DNA of 64,000 nucleotides from Nitrosopumilus ureiphilus (GTDB lineage Archaea; Thermoproteota; Nitrososphaeria; Nitrososphaerales; Nitrosopumilaceae), in the NCBI RefSeq assembly GCF_013407185.1, contig NZ_CP026995.1:623578-687577 (forward strand), written 5' to 3'. The first letter of the stretch is position 1; each line of letters begins with the position of its first letter. The notes beneath the pieces were generated by a model. That model made no database searches. It was given only the letters and a program-made list of their open reading frames with translations, and was not told the DNA's origin. The translations under genes were made by a program, and so were the position numbers. Below, one piece after another: positions 44,105 to 53,110 of the stretch.

Positions 44105-45103
44105 TTAATTTGCCTGAGGTGTTGCCTTTAATTCATAGGAAGGCCATGTGTTATACAATTCTTCAATCTCTTTCATATCTGATGCTGGAATGTATCCTAC
44201 CTTAGCCATCTCTACATAATTTACAATCTCTTCTTCACTAACAACAGTGGGGAATACTGATGCAAATCCTTTCTTTGTCATGATAAATTTCATTGCCAAT
44301 TCTGTAATTGTTAGTTCATTTCTTTCTGCAATTGGTCTTAACAGTTCAACTTTCTCTAACGATGCTTTAATCCATTCACCTTTTCTAACTGATCTGTGAT
44401 CTTTCTCATCAATTTTGGTCTCTGCATTTACTTTGCCCGTTAAAATTCCTGATGCCTCTGGAACTCTTACTAGAATTCCAACATTTTTCTCTTCTGCTTT
44501 TCTCATCAATTCATTTCCAGGTGTTTGCTCTAAAATATTGTAAACTGTTTGAACTGCACTAACATTTGGTCTCTCCATTGCTTCTAGACCTTCCTGTGTC
44601 CAGCCAATTGCAGGACCTAGTGCAACTTGATATGTCTTAATCAATTCATCTTCTATGAAACTGTCTAAGACATTAAAAATGGAATCATCTCTAATGTGTT
44701 TTAATTTTGGATTGTGTAGCCCATACATGTCTAGATGATCTGTTTGTAATCTCTCTAAGCTATCTCTCAATGCTTTTCTAGTGAAATCTTCATCAAATCT
44801 TTGTGGGAGTTCACTGTGTCCAATTTGCTCTACTTCTGAAAAATCATACCCGTATTTAGTAGATATTACAATTTCATCTCTCATGTCTTTGAAAACTTCG
44901 CCGATTAGTCTTTCACTTTTTCCTTTACCATACATATCTCCTGTTTCAAAAAAGTTAATTCCTAAATCATATGCTTTTTTGAGCATTCTTTTCGCTTCAT
45001 CTTCTTCAATTTTTTTGCCCCACCAATCAAGTGCGATAGACCATGCGCCAAATCCGAGTTCAGATACTTTGATGTCTGTTTTTCCTAGTTTATTGTAATT
45101 CAA
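44105..45103 (-). CDS. Aldo/keto reductase
   Basis: 332 residues, TIM-barrel AKR family. LGFGAWSIALDWWG, the catalytic tyrosine region FETGDMYGKGKSERLIGEV, lysine in ISTKYGYDFS and histidine in YGLHNPKLKHI form the D-Y-K-H tetrad. NADPH-binding C-terminal region present. Substrate not predictable. A short ribosome-binding-like AAGGAG sits just upstream on the minus strand. Confidence 0.88.
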   Translation of the reverse strand: MNYNKLGKTDIKVSELGFGAWSIALDWWGKKIEEDEAKRMLKKAYDLGINFFETGDMYGKGKSERLIGEVFKDMRDEIVISTKYGYDFSEVEQIGHSELPQRFDEDFTRKALRDSLERLQTDHLDMYGLHNPKLKHIRDDSIFNVLDSFIEDELIKTYQVALGPAIGWTQEGLEAMERPNVSAVQTVYNILEQTPGNELMRKAEEKNVGILVRVPEASGILTGKVNAETKIDEKDHRSVRKGEWIKASLEKVELLRPIAERNELTITELAMKFIMTKKGFASVFPTVVSEEEIVNYVEMAKVGYIPASDMKEIEELYNTWPSYELKATPQAN

Positions 45104-45256
45104 TTTTTTATCTCCTTAAGTTGAGTTTGTATCATGTATTTCAAAACTATTTCCTCATTTACAATTTCATCATTTATGTTTATCCAAGATTTGCAAACAT
45201 GATATTTTGGTTTTTGAGGTAAAATTGGCCTGTATTCGAAACTAAATTTTGAATAA

Positions 45257-45931
45257 TTATCCCAAACTTGAAATCAATGGAACGATATCTTTTTTGACAC
45301 ATACAATCATTGGAATATCGTTTTTCACATATGTTGAAACTTGTGTTTCCCTTAAATCCATTATGAGATCTTGAAAATCTCTGATATTGTCAACTTCAAA
45401 GGCTAACATAAAGTCCTCATCGTGTATTCCAAAAGAGTATGTTGTATTGAGAATCACTTGAGGGTATTTCTTGCTTACCTCGATATGCTCATCCATTATT
45501 TCTTGACGTTTTTCTTTTGGGAGTAGATACCATTCTCTAGTTTTAGTAAATGGGTAAACAATTACATGTTTTTTTGGTTCATTTCCTGTTACAAATCCAT
45601 GGGCTTTTTGTTCTTGGACATAAATTGATGGTCTTGTACATGACAAATATGTCCTAGAAGGAAGAATGTATTTTCCAAAAACTGTTTTGTAAATTTTCTC
45701 AATTACTATTTGAATTTCTTCTACTGTTTTTGCTGCAAACCAAAACAAAAAGTCTGCATCGTCTCTTAATCCTAAATTTGAATATGACCTGAACATTATT
45801 CCTGAGTTATTAATTACATTTTCAACCTCTTTTGCAGATTCTTCTTTTGCCAAATCTGCCATCCATCTCCATTTAGGATCTACTTTGAAAAATGAAAAAT
45901 TGAAAAAATATTGATTATTGTTTTCTGACAT
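45257..45931 (-). CDS. Chlorite-dismutase-like heme protein (HemQ/Cld family)
   Basis: 224 residues; two ferredoxin-like halves. YFFNFSFFKVDPKWRWMADL, LFWFAAKTVEEIQIVIEKIY, the TKTREWYLLPKEKRQEIMDE segment followed by the likely proximal histidine (EH), and TTYSFGIHDEDFMLAFEVD are typical. The family includes chlorite dismutases, coproheme decarboxylases and archaeal proteins linked to the Ahb heme route. Closeness to hemA, hemB and ahbAB supports a heme-synthesis role over chlorite detoxification. Confidence 0.82.
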   Translation of the reverse strand: MSENNNQYFFNFSFFKVDPKWRWMADLAKEESAKEVENVINNSGIMFRSYSNLGLRDDADFLFWFAAKTVEEIQIVIEKIYKTVFGKYILPSRTYLSCTRPSIYVQEQKAHGFVTGNEPKKHVIVYPFTKTREWYLLPKEKRQEIMDEHIEVSKKYPQVILNTTYSFGIHDEDFMLAFEVDNIRDFQDLIMDLRETQVSTYVKNDIPMIVCVKKDIVPLISSLG

Positions 45932-45976
45932 GCTTTTTACAATTTTGAAACCCTATTTAAACAAAAACTAGATTCT

Positions 45977-46189
45977 CTATTCTCGAATCTCTATAATTTT
46001 ATCTCGTGATTTATGGCCTGATTTTATTTGAACTAATGCAGTAGATATTTCAAATCGTTTTGCAATCTTTTTAATTATCTCCTTATTTGCCTCTCCTTTG
46101 AGTGGTTTTGATTTTATTCCTATGTTAATTTGTTCATCAATAATTTCTAAAAATTCTTTAGAAAATTCTACGTGTACTTTGTAAATCAA
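45977..46189 (-). CDS. DUF167 (YggU) family protein
   Basis: 70 residues. The family's core GIKSKPLKGEANKEIIKKIA followed by TALVQIKSGHKSRDKIIEI is complete. Small alpha/beta protein of unknown biochemical role, widespread in bacteria and archaea. Between the Cld-like gene and sufC, all on the minus strand. Confidence 0.85.
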   Translation of the reverse strand: MIYKVHVEFSKEFLEIIDEQINIGIKSKPLKGEANKEIIKKIAKRFEISTALVQIKSGHKSRDKIIEIRE

Positions 46190-46217
46190 TGTATCTAGAA
46201 AATATTTTCCGTTAAAT

Positions 46218-46994
46218 CTAACTGATCTGTGGTTGTTCTAAAACCCAATCATAACCCTCTGCTTCTAGTTTGTCTGCAAGGGATGCGTCACCTGTTTTTA
46301 ACACTTGACCTCTAGCAAATACATGAACGAAATCTAGTTTATCTAAGAATTTCAAAATTCTAGCATAATGAGTAATTACAATCACTGTTGCATCTTTGCC
46401 GGATACTTTACTGATTGCTTGTGCAACTGCTTGGACTGCGTCAATATCTAATCCTGAATCTGGCTCATCTAAAATTGAAATCTTTGGTTTTAGTACTGCC
46501 ATTTGCAAAACTTCAGCACGCTTTTTCTCTCCACCTGAGAATCCTTCATTGAGATATCTTGATAGAAATTCTTCTTTTAATCCGACTTTTTCTAAATTCT
46601 CTTTTAGGTATTTTTGAAATTCTCTAACTGTGATGAATACTTCTCTATCGTCACCTTCAAGTGCTTTACTAAGAGCATTGTAAGCTGTTCTTAGAAAGTG
46701 AGAGAATCCAACACCTGAAACTTCAGTTGGATACTGAAATCCTAAGAATAATCCTTTCTTTGCTCTTTCATCTGCTGTTAAATCTAAAATGCTCTCGCCA
46801 TCTAACAAAATATCCCCCTTTGTAACTTCGTATTTTGGATGTGCAAGTAATGTGTAGGCCAGTGTACTTTTTCCAGAACCGTTTGGTCCCATTATGGCAT
46901 GTACTTCTCCAGGTCCAGTTTTTAGATTCACGCCTTTGAGAATCTCTTTTCCTTCTCTTGATACATGTAGATCTTTAATTTCTAAAACTGCCAT
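46218..46994 (-). CDS. sufC: Fe-S assembly ATPase SufC
   Basis: About 258 residues from ATG 46994 (MAVLEIKDL). Walker A GPNGSGKSTLAYTLLAHP, signature GFSGGEKKRAEVLQMA, Walker B ISILDEPDSGLD, H-loop VITHYARIL. Soluble ABC ATPase that drives SufBD. It is separated from the sufBD operon by about 17 kb and on the other strand. The start is supported by a TATA box at 47015-47023. Confidence 0.95.
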   Translation of the reverse strand: MAVLEIKDLHVSREGKEILKGVNLKTGPGEVHAIMGPNGSGKSTLAYTLLAHPKYEVTKGDILLDGESILDLTADERAKKGLFLGFQYPTEVSGVGFSHFLRTAYNALSKALEGDDREVFITVREFQKYLKENLEKVGLKEEFLSRYLNEGFSGGEKKRAEVLQMAVLKPKISILDEPDSGLDIDAVQAVAQAISKVSGKDATVIVITHYARILKFLDKLDFVHVFARGQVLKTGDASLADKLEAEGYDWVLEQPQIS

Positions 46995-47014
46995 AATGCA
47001 CATTCCTTTGTTTC

Positions 47015-47023
47015 TCTATATAA
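47015..47023 (-). promoter_or_regulatory. TATA box of sufC
   Basis: On the plus strand the bases are CTATATAAT; centred about 25 bases before the sufC ATG at 46994, indicating a leaderless transcript and excluding the in-frame ATG at 47003. Confidence 0.5.
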
Positions 47024-47078
47024 TACCGACGAAATTTAGCTAATCCTAATGTGATTTTTTAATAATAAAATGAAAAGA

Positions 47079-47089
47079 GGGGGGGGGGG
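47079..47089 (+). repeat. Homopolymer run of 11 G next to the TFB stop codon
   Basis: Eleven G in a row, rare in this AT-rich sequence, one base before the reversed TAA of the TFB gene. On the TFB transcript it is a C-run in the immediate 3' untranslated region. Length could be strain-variable or an assembly artefact. Confidence 0.85.
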
Positions 47090-47090
47090 T

Positions 47091-48047
47091 TTAATATTTG
47101 GCCAGAGATGGTCTTAAAGTAATTTTGAGTTTGTAGCATGTTAGAATTTCTTTACATCTATTTCTGATAGTAACTTCTGTTACTCCTGCAATACTTGAAA
47201 CGTCTCTTTGTAGAACGTTTTGTCCAAGTAGTACCGATGCCACATACAGATATGCTGCTGCAATTCCATTTGGAGCTTTTCCGTCTGCAATGCTACTATC
47301 TTTAGTTTTTTCTGCAATTTCCAAGGCTAGTCTTTCAACTCTGACCTCAGTTTGCGTCATATTTGCTATCTTTGAGATGTATTTGTCCATGGTTACAACT
47401 GGGGATGCTAAGTGTCCCATTTCCATTACCATGGTTCTGTAGTATCTTGCTGCAAGTTTTGTTTTAGATTTTACATCTTTTGGTGGACAAATTCCGCGAC
47501 AAATTTCTTCTAGTGATCTTACTACGTCACATTGTTTGCATGCCATGTAAATTGTAGCAGCAGTTATGCTAACTACTGATTTTCCCTTCACATCAACATG
47601 TCCGTCCAAGTTTCTGTATATCATAGAAGCAGTTTCCAAAACATTTTTTGAAAGACTAAGACTATCGCATGTTTCTCCCATTTTTGTTAAAACATTTGCA
47701 AGTCGTCTCTCTTTTGGTGAGGAAACTCTTACTCTTTGTTGCCACTTTCTGAGATTGTGCATTTGATTTGCAACTTCACGATTGATTGTTTTTCCGCTAA
47801 AGTCTTTTGCACTGATTGAAATCTCAGTTGTTATTCCCAAATCATGTTGAGAATAAGTTGTTTGTCCTGTAGCTCGTGCTAATTTCATTTTGTCTTCGAA
47901 ATTTGAGCTAATAGTTTCTGGACCATAATCTGATATCTGATCATCGACTACTACGCCGCAACCAGAACAGATGATTTCACCGTTCTGCATGTCATCTACT
48001 AATGTAGATTTACATTCAGGACAGTTTTGTTTTTCTAGTATGTTCAT
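47091..48047 (-). CDS. tfb: Transcription initiation factor TFB (TFIIB)
   Basis: 318 residues. N-terminal zinc ribbon CPECKSTLVDDM...CSGCGVVVDD, a B-finger/linker region (SNFEDKMKLARATGQTTYSQ), then two cyclin repeats (ANVLTKMGETCDSLSL to ICPPKDVKSKTKLAARYYR; YISKIANMTQTEVRVERLA to the C-terminus). Recruits RNA polymerase to TBP-bound promoters. Overlaps gar1 by one base. Confidence 0.95.
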   Translation of the reverse strand: MNILEKQNCPECKSTLVDDMQNGEIICSGCGVVVDDQISDYGPETISSNFEDKMKLARATGQTTYSQHDLGITTEISISAKDFSGKTINREVANQMHNLRKWQQRVRVSSPKERRLANVLTKMGETCDSLSLSKNVLETASMIYRNLDGHVDVKGKSVVSITAATIYMACKQCDVVRSLEEICRGICPPKDVKSKTKLAARYYRTMVMEMGHLASPVVTMDKYISKIANMTQTEVRVERLALEIAEKTKDSSIADGKAPNGIAAAYLYVASVLLGQNVLQRDVSSIAGVTEVTIRNRCKEILTCYKLKITLRPSLAKY

Positions 48048-48313
48048 TATTTTCTTCTCCTAAATTTTTTTGGTTTATTGGCAGGAGATTGCTCTGTTGC
48101 GTAAACGCTTTTGCCAATGTATTTTTTGATACTATTTGTTAATGGCGTTGCTGACGCATATGGTCTACTTACTGGACCAATCATTTCATTTACTTTTGCA
48201 ACTCTAGTTCCCTTCTCGTCACAGAGTATTTGTCCTTCAACTAATTCTTTAGATAGTTGAATGATTACCCTGCCACTACCGGCTAGGTGCATTATTTCGC
48301 CTACCTCCTGCAA
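48047..48313 (-). CDS. gar1: H/ACA ribonucleoprotein protein Gar1
   Basis: 88 residues, the size of archaeal Gar1. Six-stranded barrel core: GEIMHLAGSGRVIIQL, LCDEKGTRVAKVNEMIGPVS and RPYASATPLTNSIKKYIGKS; basic tail KPKKFRRRK. Partner of Cbf5 in RNA-guided pseudouridylation. The gar1-tfb order is conserved in many archaea. Confidence 0.9.
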   Translation of the reverse strand: MQEVGEIMHLAGSGRVIIQLSKELVEGQILCDEKGTRVAKVNEMIGPVSRPYASATPLTNSIKKYIGKSVYATEQSPANKPKKFRRRK

Positions 48314-48387
48314 TTAAAAGTACTAATCATGATATTCTTATCATAGACTTCTGTCAACTTTACTTTAGCTAAGAGCTAGAATTGATT

Positions 48388-48687
48388 TTATCTTGATTGC
48401 TTGCTTCTTTTTGATACGAGTTTTTCTGAAATCTTGTTAAGAATTTTTGTCTTTGAAGATTCTTTTGGTAAAATAATATACCCTGACCTGACAAAGGGTC
48501 GTTTTGGAAATCTTACTTTGTCATCAGACTCTGTAATCTCAAATCCTGCAGCTGTTGTTGCATCCATTAATTCTTTTAGCGAAGGATCAAAAACACATCT
48601 TTCTAATCCAACGCGTCTACCTTTTGATTTTTTTAAATTTTTGTTAAAATAATCCAACCAGATTACGATGTGTTCGTAATCTTTCAT
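48388..48687 (-). CDS. srp19: Signal recognition particle protein SRP19
   Basis: 99 residues. HIVIWLDYFNKNLKKSKGRR and the RFPKRPFVRSGYIILPKESS segment are typical of archaeal SRP19, which folds the SRP RNA for SRP54 binding. It follows S8e by one base on the same strand. Confidence 0.88.
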   Translation of the reverse strand: MKDYEHIVIWLDYFNKNLKKSKGRRVGLERCVFDPSLKELMDATTAAGFEITESDDKVRFPKRPFVRSGYIILPKESSKTKILNKISEKLVSKRSKQSR

Positions 48688-48688
48688 T

Positions 48689-49072
48689 TTATTCCTTTAG
48701 TAAAATTGCGTTAACTATTCCGTTTTGCCCTGGTTTTGAAACAACTTTGCATTTACCTTCTTGTGTTTCAAGTATTGCACCTTTTGTAATAATGCCTCTT
48801 CTTTTGTAATCATTGTTTGTTGCATTATCTAATACTTTGAGAATTTTTGTTTTCTTTACTTTAGCATCCCCTGTTGCTAGATTAACAAAATCAATTGATT
48901 TCAATGCTGTTTTTTTATTATTTCCACGAACTCTTCTTGTAATAGTTATTTGAGCTCCAGTGTTTGGTTCATTTGGGTATCTGTCAGTTTCATATTTTCT
49001 TCTAATTCTTAGCGGATGCCTTCTTCCTCCAGTAATTTTACTTGTTGCTAAGTTCTCTACGGATTTTCTCAC
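48689..49072 (-). CDS. rps8e: 30S ribosomal protein S8e
   Basis: 127 residues. SKITGGRRHPLRIRRKYETD, GNNKKTALKSIDFVNLATGD, NDYKRRGIITKGAILETQEG and the C-terminal VVSKPGQNGIVNAILL are the archaeal/eukaryotic S8e signature. First gene of the S8e-SRP19 pair. Confidence 0.94.
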   Translation of the reverse strand: MRKSVENLATSKITGGRRHPLRIRRKYETDRYPNEPNTGAQITITRRVRGNNKKTALKSIDFVNLATGDAKVKKTKILKVLDNATNNDYKRRGIITKGAILETQEGKCKVVSKPGQNGIVNAILLKE

Positions 49073-49136
49073 GAAAACTTGTCTGAATTACTCTAATTTA
49101 TACAAAACGCAAAAAATTAGCCATGATTACTTTTTC

Positions 49137-49712
49137 TTAATTTGTCTCTGTAACTATTTGAATAGGATTTGTTCTGCTCATGCTTGCTGTTTTTCTGACT
49201 TTGGAAAATAGTCGCTGTTTTAGATCTTCTACGTCTCCTTGAATTCCAAAGTATTTTTGGAATTTTTCTGTAGTGCTGTAAATTTTCAATCTTCCAACAT
49301 TTTGATGGCTGATGTAATCTAATTGTCGTAGTTCTTTAAGATGAGAATATACTCCAGAACCTCTTGTCTCTACAAGTTGCTTTGATGAGATTGGTTGCAT
49401 GTATGCAATGTATGACAATGTCTTAAGTGTAGCATTTGGAAGAACTGGTTTTGATGCATATCTTTTGACAGTGGAACTGTATTCTGGTTTTAGTTGCATT
49501 ACATATGATCCGTCTGGTAGTATGACTACTTCAAGTGCTTTGAAGACATTCTTGGTTTTTTTCATGATGCTCTCAAGTAATTCTAGTGTTTTGGTCCTTG
49601 ATTCTGTGCCTGATGCTCTGATAATATCTTCCAATCTAAGTGGTCTGCCTGCTGAGTAAAGTGCCGCCTCTATTCTTGCAGTTGCCTCATTCATATTCTC
49701 AATTTTAGTCAA
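49137..49712 (-). CDS. scpB: Segregation and condensation protein ScpB
   Basis: 191 residues with two winged helices: ARIEAALYSAGRPLRLEDII and LKTLSYIAYMQPISSKQLVE...RGSGVYSHLKELRQLDYI. Binds the ScpA kleisin of the SMC complex. scpA is 53 bases upstream on the same strand. Confidence 0.9.
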   Translation of the reverse strand: MTKIENMNEATARIEAALYSAGRPLRLEDIIRASGTESRTKTLELLESIMKKTKNVFKALEVVILPDGSYVMQLKPEYSSTVKRYASKPVLPNATLKTLSYIAYMQPISSKQLVETRGSGVYSHLKELRQLDYISHQNVGRLKIYSTTEKFQKYFGIQGDVEDLKQRLFSKVRKTASMSRTNPIQIVTETN

Positions 49713-49765
49713 TTATCTATATTTCCTCTAAAATCTAGTTAAAGAAATCTTTTCTCCATTTTTGA

Positions 49766-50443
49766 TCAGTTTGTTAATTCTTCTTTTATCAAGATAATTT
49801 TGATGTCGTCTTCTATTTGTTCAAGATCTACTTTTTGGTCTCTTGCTAGAAATAGTATTGCAAAGAAGCATCTTATTGAATCGACTTGATCTAATTCCGA
49901 AATAATGTCTTGAAGTAATCCAAATCCCGTCAATGAAATTTTTTTCATCACTAAATCTTCATATTTTCCTATTATGCTTTCAAGTGAAATGAAATATTCT
50001 TGGAAATCTGGTGCTACAATTGGCTCAATGTCCACTTGTCTATTTCTTCTTGATTGGGGATTTGCTATAGTTCCAATAAGATTTTGAAGTAATCCTAGCA
50101 AATCATCTAATGAAACTGGGTAAGTAGATTCATGTCTATATGGAATATCTATTAATTCAATATCTACATCTGTTCTTTGATGCATTGGCTTTTTCTCCAT
50201 TGCAGCTTTTTGTAATGCAAAAATACTTTCAACTTTCATTCTGTAAATTAATGATGATGATAATGCTGCCATTCCTGCTACTTTGAGATCTTTCTTACCT
50301 GTTTTTTCAAGAATTTTTATCAATAAATTTAAAATTTGGATTAGATCAATCTCCCACACATCTTTCTTGGCAACTGATGATGGGCTAAACAGGATGTTTA
50401 CTGGTTCCTGAGAAATACTGTTTGGAGTTTGTGCTTCGCTCAC
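49766..50443 (-). CDS. scpA: Segregation and condensation protein ScpA (kleisin)
   Basis: 225 residues. N-terminal KKDVWEIDLIQILNLLIKIL binds the SMC neck; the variable middle contains VDIELIDIPYRHESTYPVSL; the C-terminal winged helix TGFGLLQDIISELDQVDSIR...LFLARDQKVDLEQIED contacts the SMC head. Shorter than many bacterial ScpA proteins, as usual in archaea. Confidence 0.88.
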   Translation of the reverse strand: MSEAQTPNSISQEPVNILFSPSSVAKKDVWEIDLIQILNLLIKILEKTGKKDLKVAGMAALSSSLIYRMKVESIFALQKAAMEKKPMHQRTDVDIELIDIPYRHESTYPVSLDDLLGLLQNLIGTIANPQSRRNRQVDIEPIVAPDFQEYFISLESIIGKYEDLVMKKISLTGFGLLQDIISELDQVDSIRCFFAILFLARDQKVDLEQIEDDIKIILIKEELTN

Positions 50444-50538
50444 ATGGTAATTTTCTTACCTATTCAATAATATCTAAGGGCTCTATTTTTTTCTCACTTC
50501 CAGTCAACTCTTATATTGTTCAGAAAAAAAACCACTTT

Positions 50539-51615
50539 GTGAAATCTGCTAGGATCACAGGCCCAAATGAGCCTCTTGCAATATCTGAATCTGAGACACC
50601 AAAACCTCAAGGAAGTCAGGTTCTGCTTAAAGTAAAATCTGTGGGTGTGTGTCATAGTGATTTACACTTGTGGGAAGGCGGATATGATCTTGGGGATGGA
50701 CAATTTATGAAAGTCACCGATAGAGGAGTGAAATATCCTGTAACTCCAGGGCATGAGATTGTTGGCACTGTTGAAGATCTAGGCGATGATGTCTCTGGCA
50801 TATCCCAAGGTGATGAGGTTCTAGTTTTTCCGTGGATTGGCTGTGGAAAATGTCCTGCATGTAAAGTCGGAAATGAAAATCTTTGTGATACGCCAAGATC
50901 AATGGGTGTTTTTCAAGATGGTGGTTATTCTGATTATGTATTGATTCCAAATTACAAATATTTAGCTAAACTTGATGGTGTTAATTCTGACTCTGCAACT
51001 TCGCTTGCTTGTTCTGGTCTTACCGCATACAGTGCTGTCAAAAAAGCAAACGAGAATTTACCTGAATTTTTACTAATCATTGGTGCAGGAGGTTTAGGAT
51101 TGATGGCAATTCAAATTGCAAAAGCAATAACCAAAGCCAAAATAATTTGTATTGACAATGATGACAAAAAATTTGACACTGCAAAAAAGATGGGTGCAGA
51201 CTTTGTTGTAAATACAAGTGTGTCAGGATCTTTATCTAGTGGAACTGGAAGTCCGGTTGATAAAATAATTTCTATTTGTAATGGTAAAGGAGCTGACAGT
51301 GTTATTGACTTTGTAAATGCACCTCAAACTGTAAGAACTGCATTAGGTGTTGTACGAAAAAGAGGAAACATTGTTCTAGTGGGATTATTTGGAGGATCCC
51401 TTGAAATATCTCTTGTTACAATTCCACTAAAATCAATTGTTATTCAGGGTGCATATACTGGAAATTACGCTGACATGGTGGAACTTCTTGATCTTGCTAG
51501 AAAAGGAATCATTAATCCTATGATTTCAAAAAGATACACCCTTGATGAGGCAAATACAGCTTTGGAGGATCTAAAAGCAAGAAAAATAGTTGGCCGTGCT
51601 GTAATTAATCCATAG
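50539..51615 (+). CDS. Zinc-dependent alcohol dehydrogenase (MDR family)
   Basis: About 358 residues from GTG 50539; the frame is open to 50422 but the upstream part overlaps scpA and does not fit the family. Catalytic zinc ligands in VGVCHSDLHLWEGG, GHEIVGTVEDLG; structural zinc lobe CGKCPACKVGNENLCDTP; Rossmann GAGGLGLMAIQIAKA. Oxidises or reduces a small alcohol/aldehyde, NAD(P)-linked. The 268 bases after it hold no supported gene. Confidence 0.9.
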   Translation: MKSARITGPNEPLAISESETPKPQGSQVLLKVKSVGVCHSDLHLWEGGYDLGDGQFMKVTDRGVKYPVTPGHEIVGTVEDLGDDVSGISQGDEVLVFPWIGCGKCPACKVGNENLCDTPRSMGVFQDGGYSDYVLIPNYKYLAKLDGVNSDSATSLACSGLTAYSAVKKANENLPEFLLIIGAGGLGLMAIQIAKAITKAKIICIDNDDKKFDTAKKMGADFVVNTSVSGSLSSGTGSPVDKIISICNGKGADSVIDFVNAPQTVRTALGVVRKRGNIVLVGLFGGSLEISLVTIPLKSIVIQGAYTGNYADMVELLDLARKGIINPMISKRYTLDEANTALEDLKARKIVGRAVINP

Positions 51616-51883
51616 TTTGAAAAACTACAAAATCTTATAAAATAAAAAATTAGATATCGATATTACAAAATCTGAATATTCTTTATTACAATAATATATG
51701 ATATGTTTACAGTCTTTATTATTTCTAAATTAAACGACAACCCATTTCTTCTTCATTTTTTAACCTCAATCATGATTGTTATCTGTTCATCTTTTTATCA
51801 ATTCGGTTAGATCCTTTACAAATTCTAATGCCTTTTGAATTTTTGGTTGATTCTATATTGCACATCAAATTTCTAGGATTAGT

Positions 51884-52447
51884 TTAGTCTTCTAAAATCC
51901 AACCTGATTTTAAAATCCCTAGGTCATTGTCTTCTCCCACACCTGTGGCAAATCTCCAAATGATGGGGGCATCTGTATTCATCCTTTCTTTAATTTTTAA
52001 AAGTGACTCCATCTCTGAATTCAGATTCTGATCTGCATTACCATGTTCTTTACAAAACTTGCATTTTTCATCAAGTGTGATTGGTTCTGATTCTATCAGT
52101 GGATAGGCTCTGCATGCAAGTGGTCTCTCGTTATAAATTTTACAGGGAAATCCGCCATGTGGTGATTTGTTTCCACTAGCAGTATCTAGGAAAGGACAAG
52201 TATTCCCATTTTTTTCAATCCCCATCATTTGATATGCTAAAATTTTTGTTGGCAAGGAATCTTTTTCTGTTGAAACACCAATTCTAGGAAGAATTTTGAT
52301 ATTGGTTTGATGTACTTTTGAAATTTTTTCAATCCTTTCTTTTTCTTCAGGAAGTATGAGAACTCCAATTTTTCCAAATTCTTTACTTGGATAATACTCT
52401 CTCTCAATGCAACACTGTGAGCATTCATCAATACATTTGAATTCCAC
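51884..52447 (-). CDS. YkgJ-family cysteine-cluster protein
   Basis: 187 residues. Cysteine clusters FKCIDECSQCCIEREYYP, GGFPCKIYNERPLACRAYP and CKFCKEHG match the YkgJ/UPF0153 family (putative zinc- or iron-chelating domain). Flagellar and methylation roles have been suggested for homologues, none firm. Convergent to the alcohol dehydrogenase and divergent from aIF1A. Confidence 0.82.
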   Translation of the reverse strand: MEFKCIDECSQCCIEREYYPSKEFGKIGVLILPEEKERIEKISKVHQTNIKILPRIGVSTEKDSLPTKILAYQMMGIEKNGNTCPFLDTASGNKSPHGGFPCKIYNERPLACRAYPLIESEPITLDEKCKFCKEHGNADQNLNSEMESLLKIKERMNTDAPIIWRFATGVGEDNDLGILKSGWILED

Positions 52448-52546
52448 ATATTTTTTTCATCATATTGGATAAAATCTCTTGCGCATGACCAAATTTTTCC
52501 AATCAAAAACCCTACCAATTATATGCTCAAATTGTTAATGTAGGTC

Positions 52547-52858
52547 ATGGGTAAGCGCCAAGTAAAAAATGAAAGTGCATTAAAAGAAATTCGTCTTCCT
52601 GAAGAAGGTGAACTTTTTGGGCGTGTATTGAAGATGCTTGGTGGTGAAAATGTTATGGTCAAATGTGCTGATAATGTGACTCGAAGAGGAAGAATAAGAG
52701 GAAAACTAAAAAGAAGAGTTTGGATTCGAGATAACGATATTGTAATTATTGCTCCTTGGGATTTTAAAGAAGCAGAACGTGGTGACATTGTTTGGAGATT
52801 TACACTTCCTCAAGTTGAGTGGTTAAAAGATAACAATCACATTCCAAAAGATTTCTAG
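52547..52858 (+). CDS. eif1a: Translation initiation factor aIF-1A
   Basis: 103 residues. S1-like OB fold: RLPEEGELFGRVLKMLGGEN, VMVKCADNVTRRGRIRGKLK, RRVWIRDNDIVIIAPWDF, then a C-terminal basic/acidic helix. TATA-like ATTATAT at about 52515-52521 supports a leaderless ATG at 52547. Confidence 0.95.
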   Translation: MGKRQVKNESALKEIRLPEEGELFGRVLKMLGGENVMVKCADNVTRRGRIRGKLKRRVWIRDNDIVIIAPWDFKEAERGDIVWRFTLPQVEWLKDNNHIPKDF

Positions 52859-52918
52859 TTTTGTTACATTGTTTTGCTTTGCTTAGTTAATATAGCGAAT
52901 AAATTACTTGAGTATCAA

Positions 52919-53110
52919 ATGGAACAAGGCACCGTAAAGTGGTTTAACCGTACTAAGGGCTTTGGTTTTATCGAAAGAGAAGGTGGAGACGATCTGTTTG
53001 TTCATAAATCAGACGTTGACGGATTCATCAACGAAGGCGATAAAGTCGAGTTTGAAGTAGGCGAAGGTCAAAAAGGACCCGCAGCCCAAAAAGTCAAAAA
53101 ATCAGCATAG
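52919..53110 (+). CDS. cspA: Cold-shock domain protein
   Basis: 63 residues, standard CspA length, from ATG 52919. RNP motifs KGFGFIER and DLFVHKSD are intact; begins [11 protein letters not shown]. Single-stranded nucleic-acid chaperone; typical of bacteria and of marine thaumarchaea, rare in other archaea. A GTTAATATAG box about 26 bases upstream supports the start over an in-frame codon at 52874. Confidence 0.95.
   Translation: MEQGTVKWFNRTKGFGFIEREGGDDLFVHKSDVDGFINEGDKVEFEVGEGQKGPAAQKVKKSA

Noticed and set aside
45104..45256. Minus-strand open stretch reading FEYRPILPQKPKYHVCKS after the Cld-like gene
   Set aside because: Protein-like composition, but no ATG, GTG or TTG start after the preceding in-frame stop until near its end; perhaps a remnant. 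Not reported as a gene.
45257..45931. Chlorite detoxification enzyme
   Set aside because: Family fits, but the context is tetrapyrrole synthesis and no (per)chlorate genes are present.
51616..51883. Short minus-strand stretch reading QPKIQKALEFVKDLTELI
   Set aside because: Only 23 codons between stops and no start codon; at most debris.
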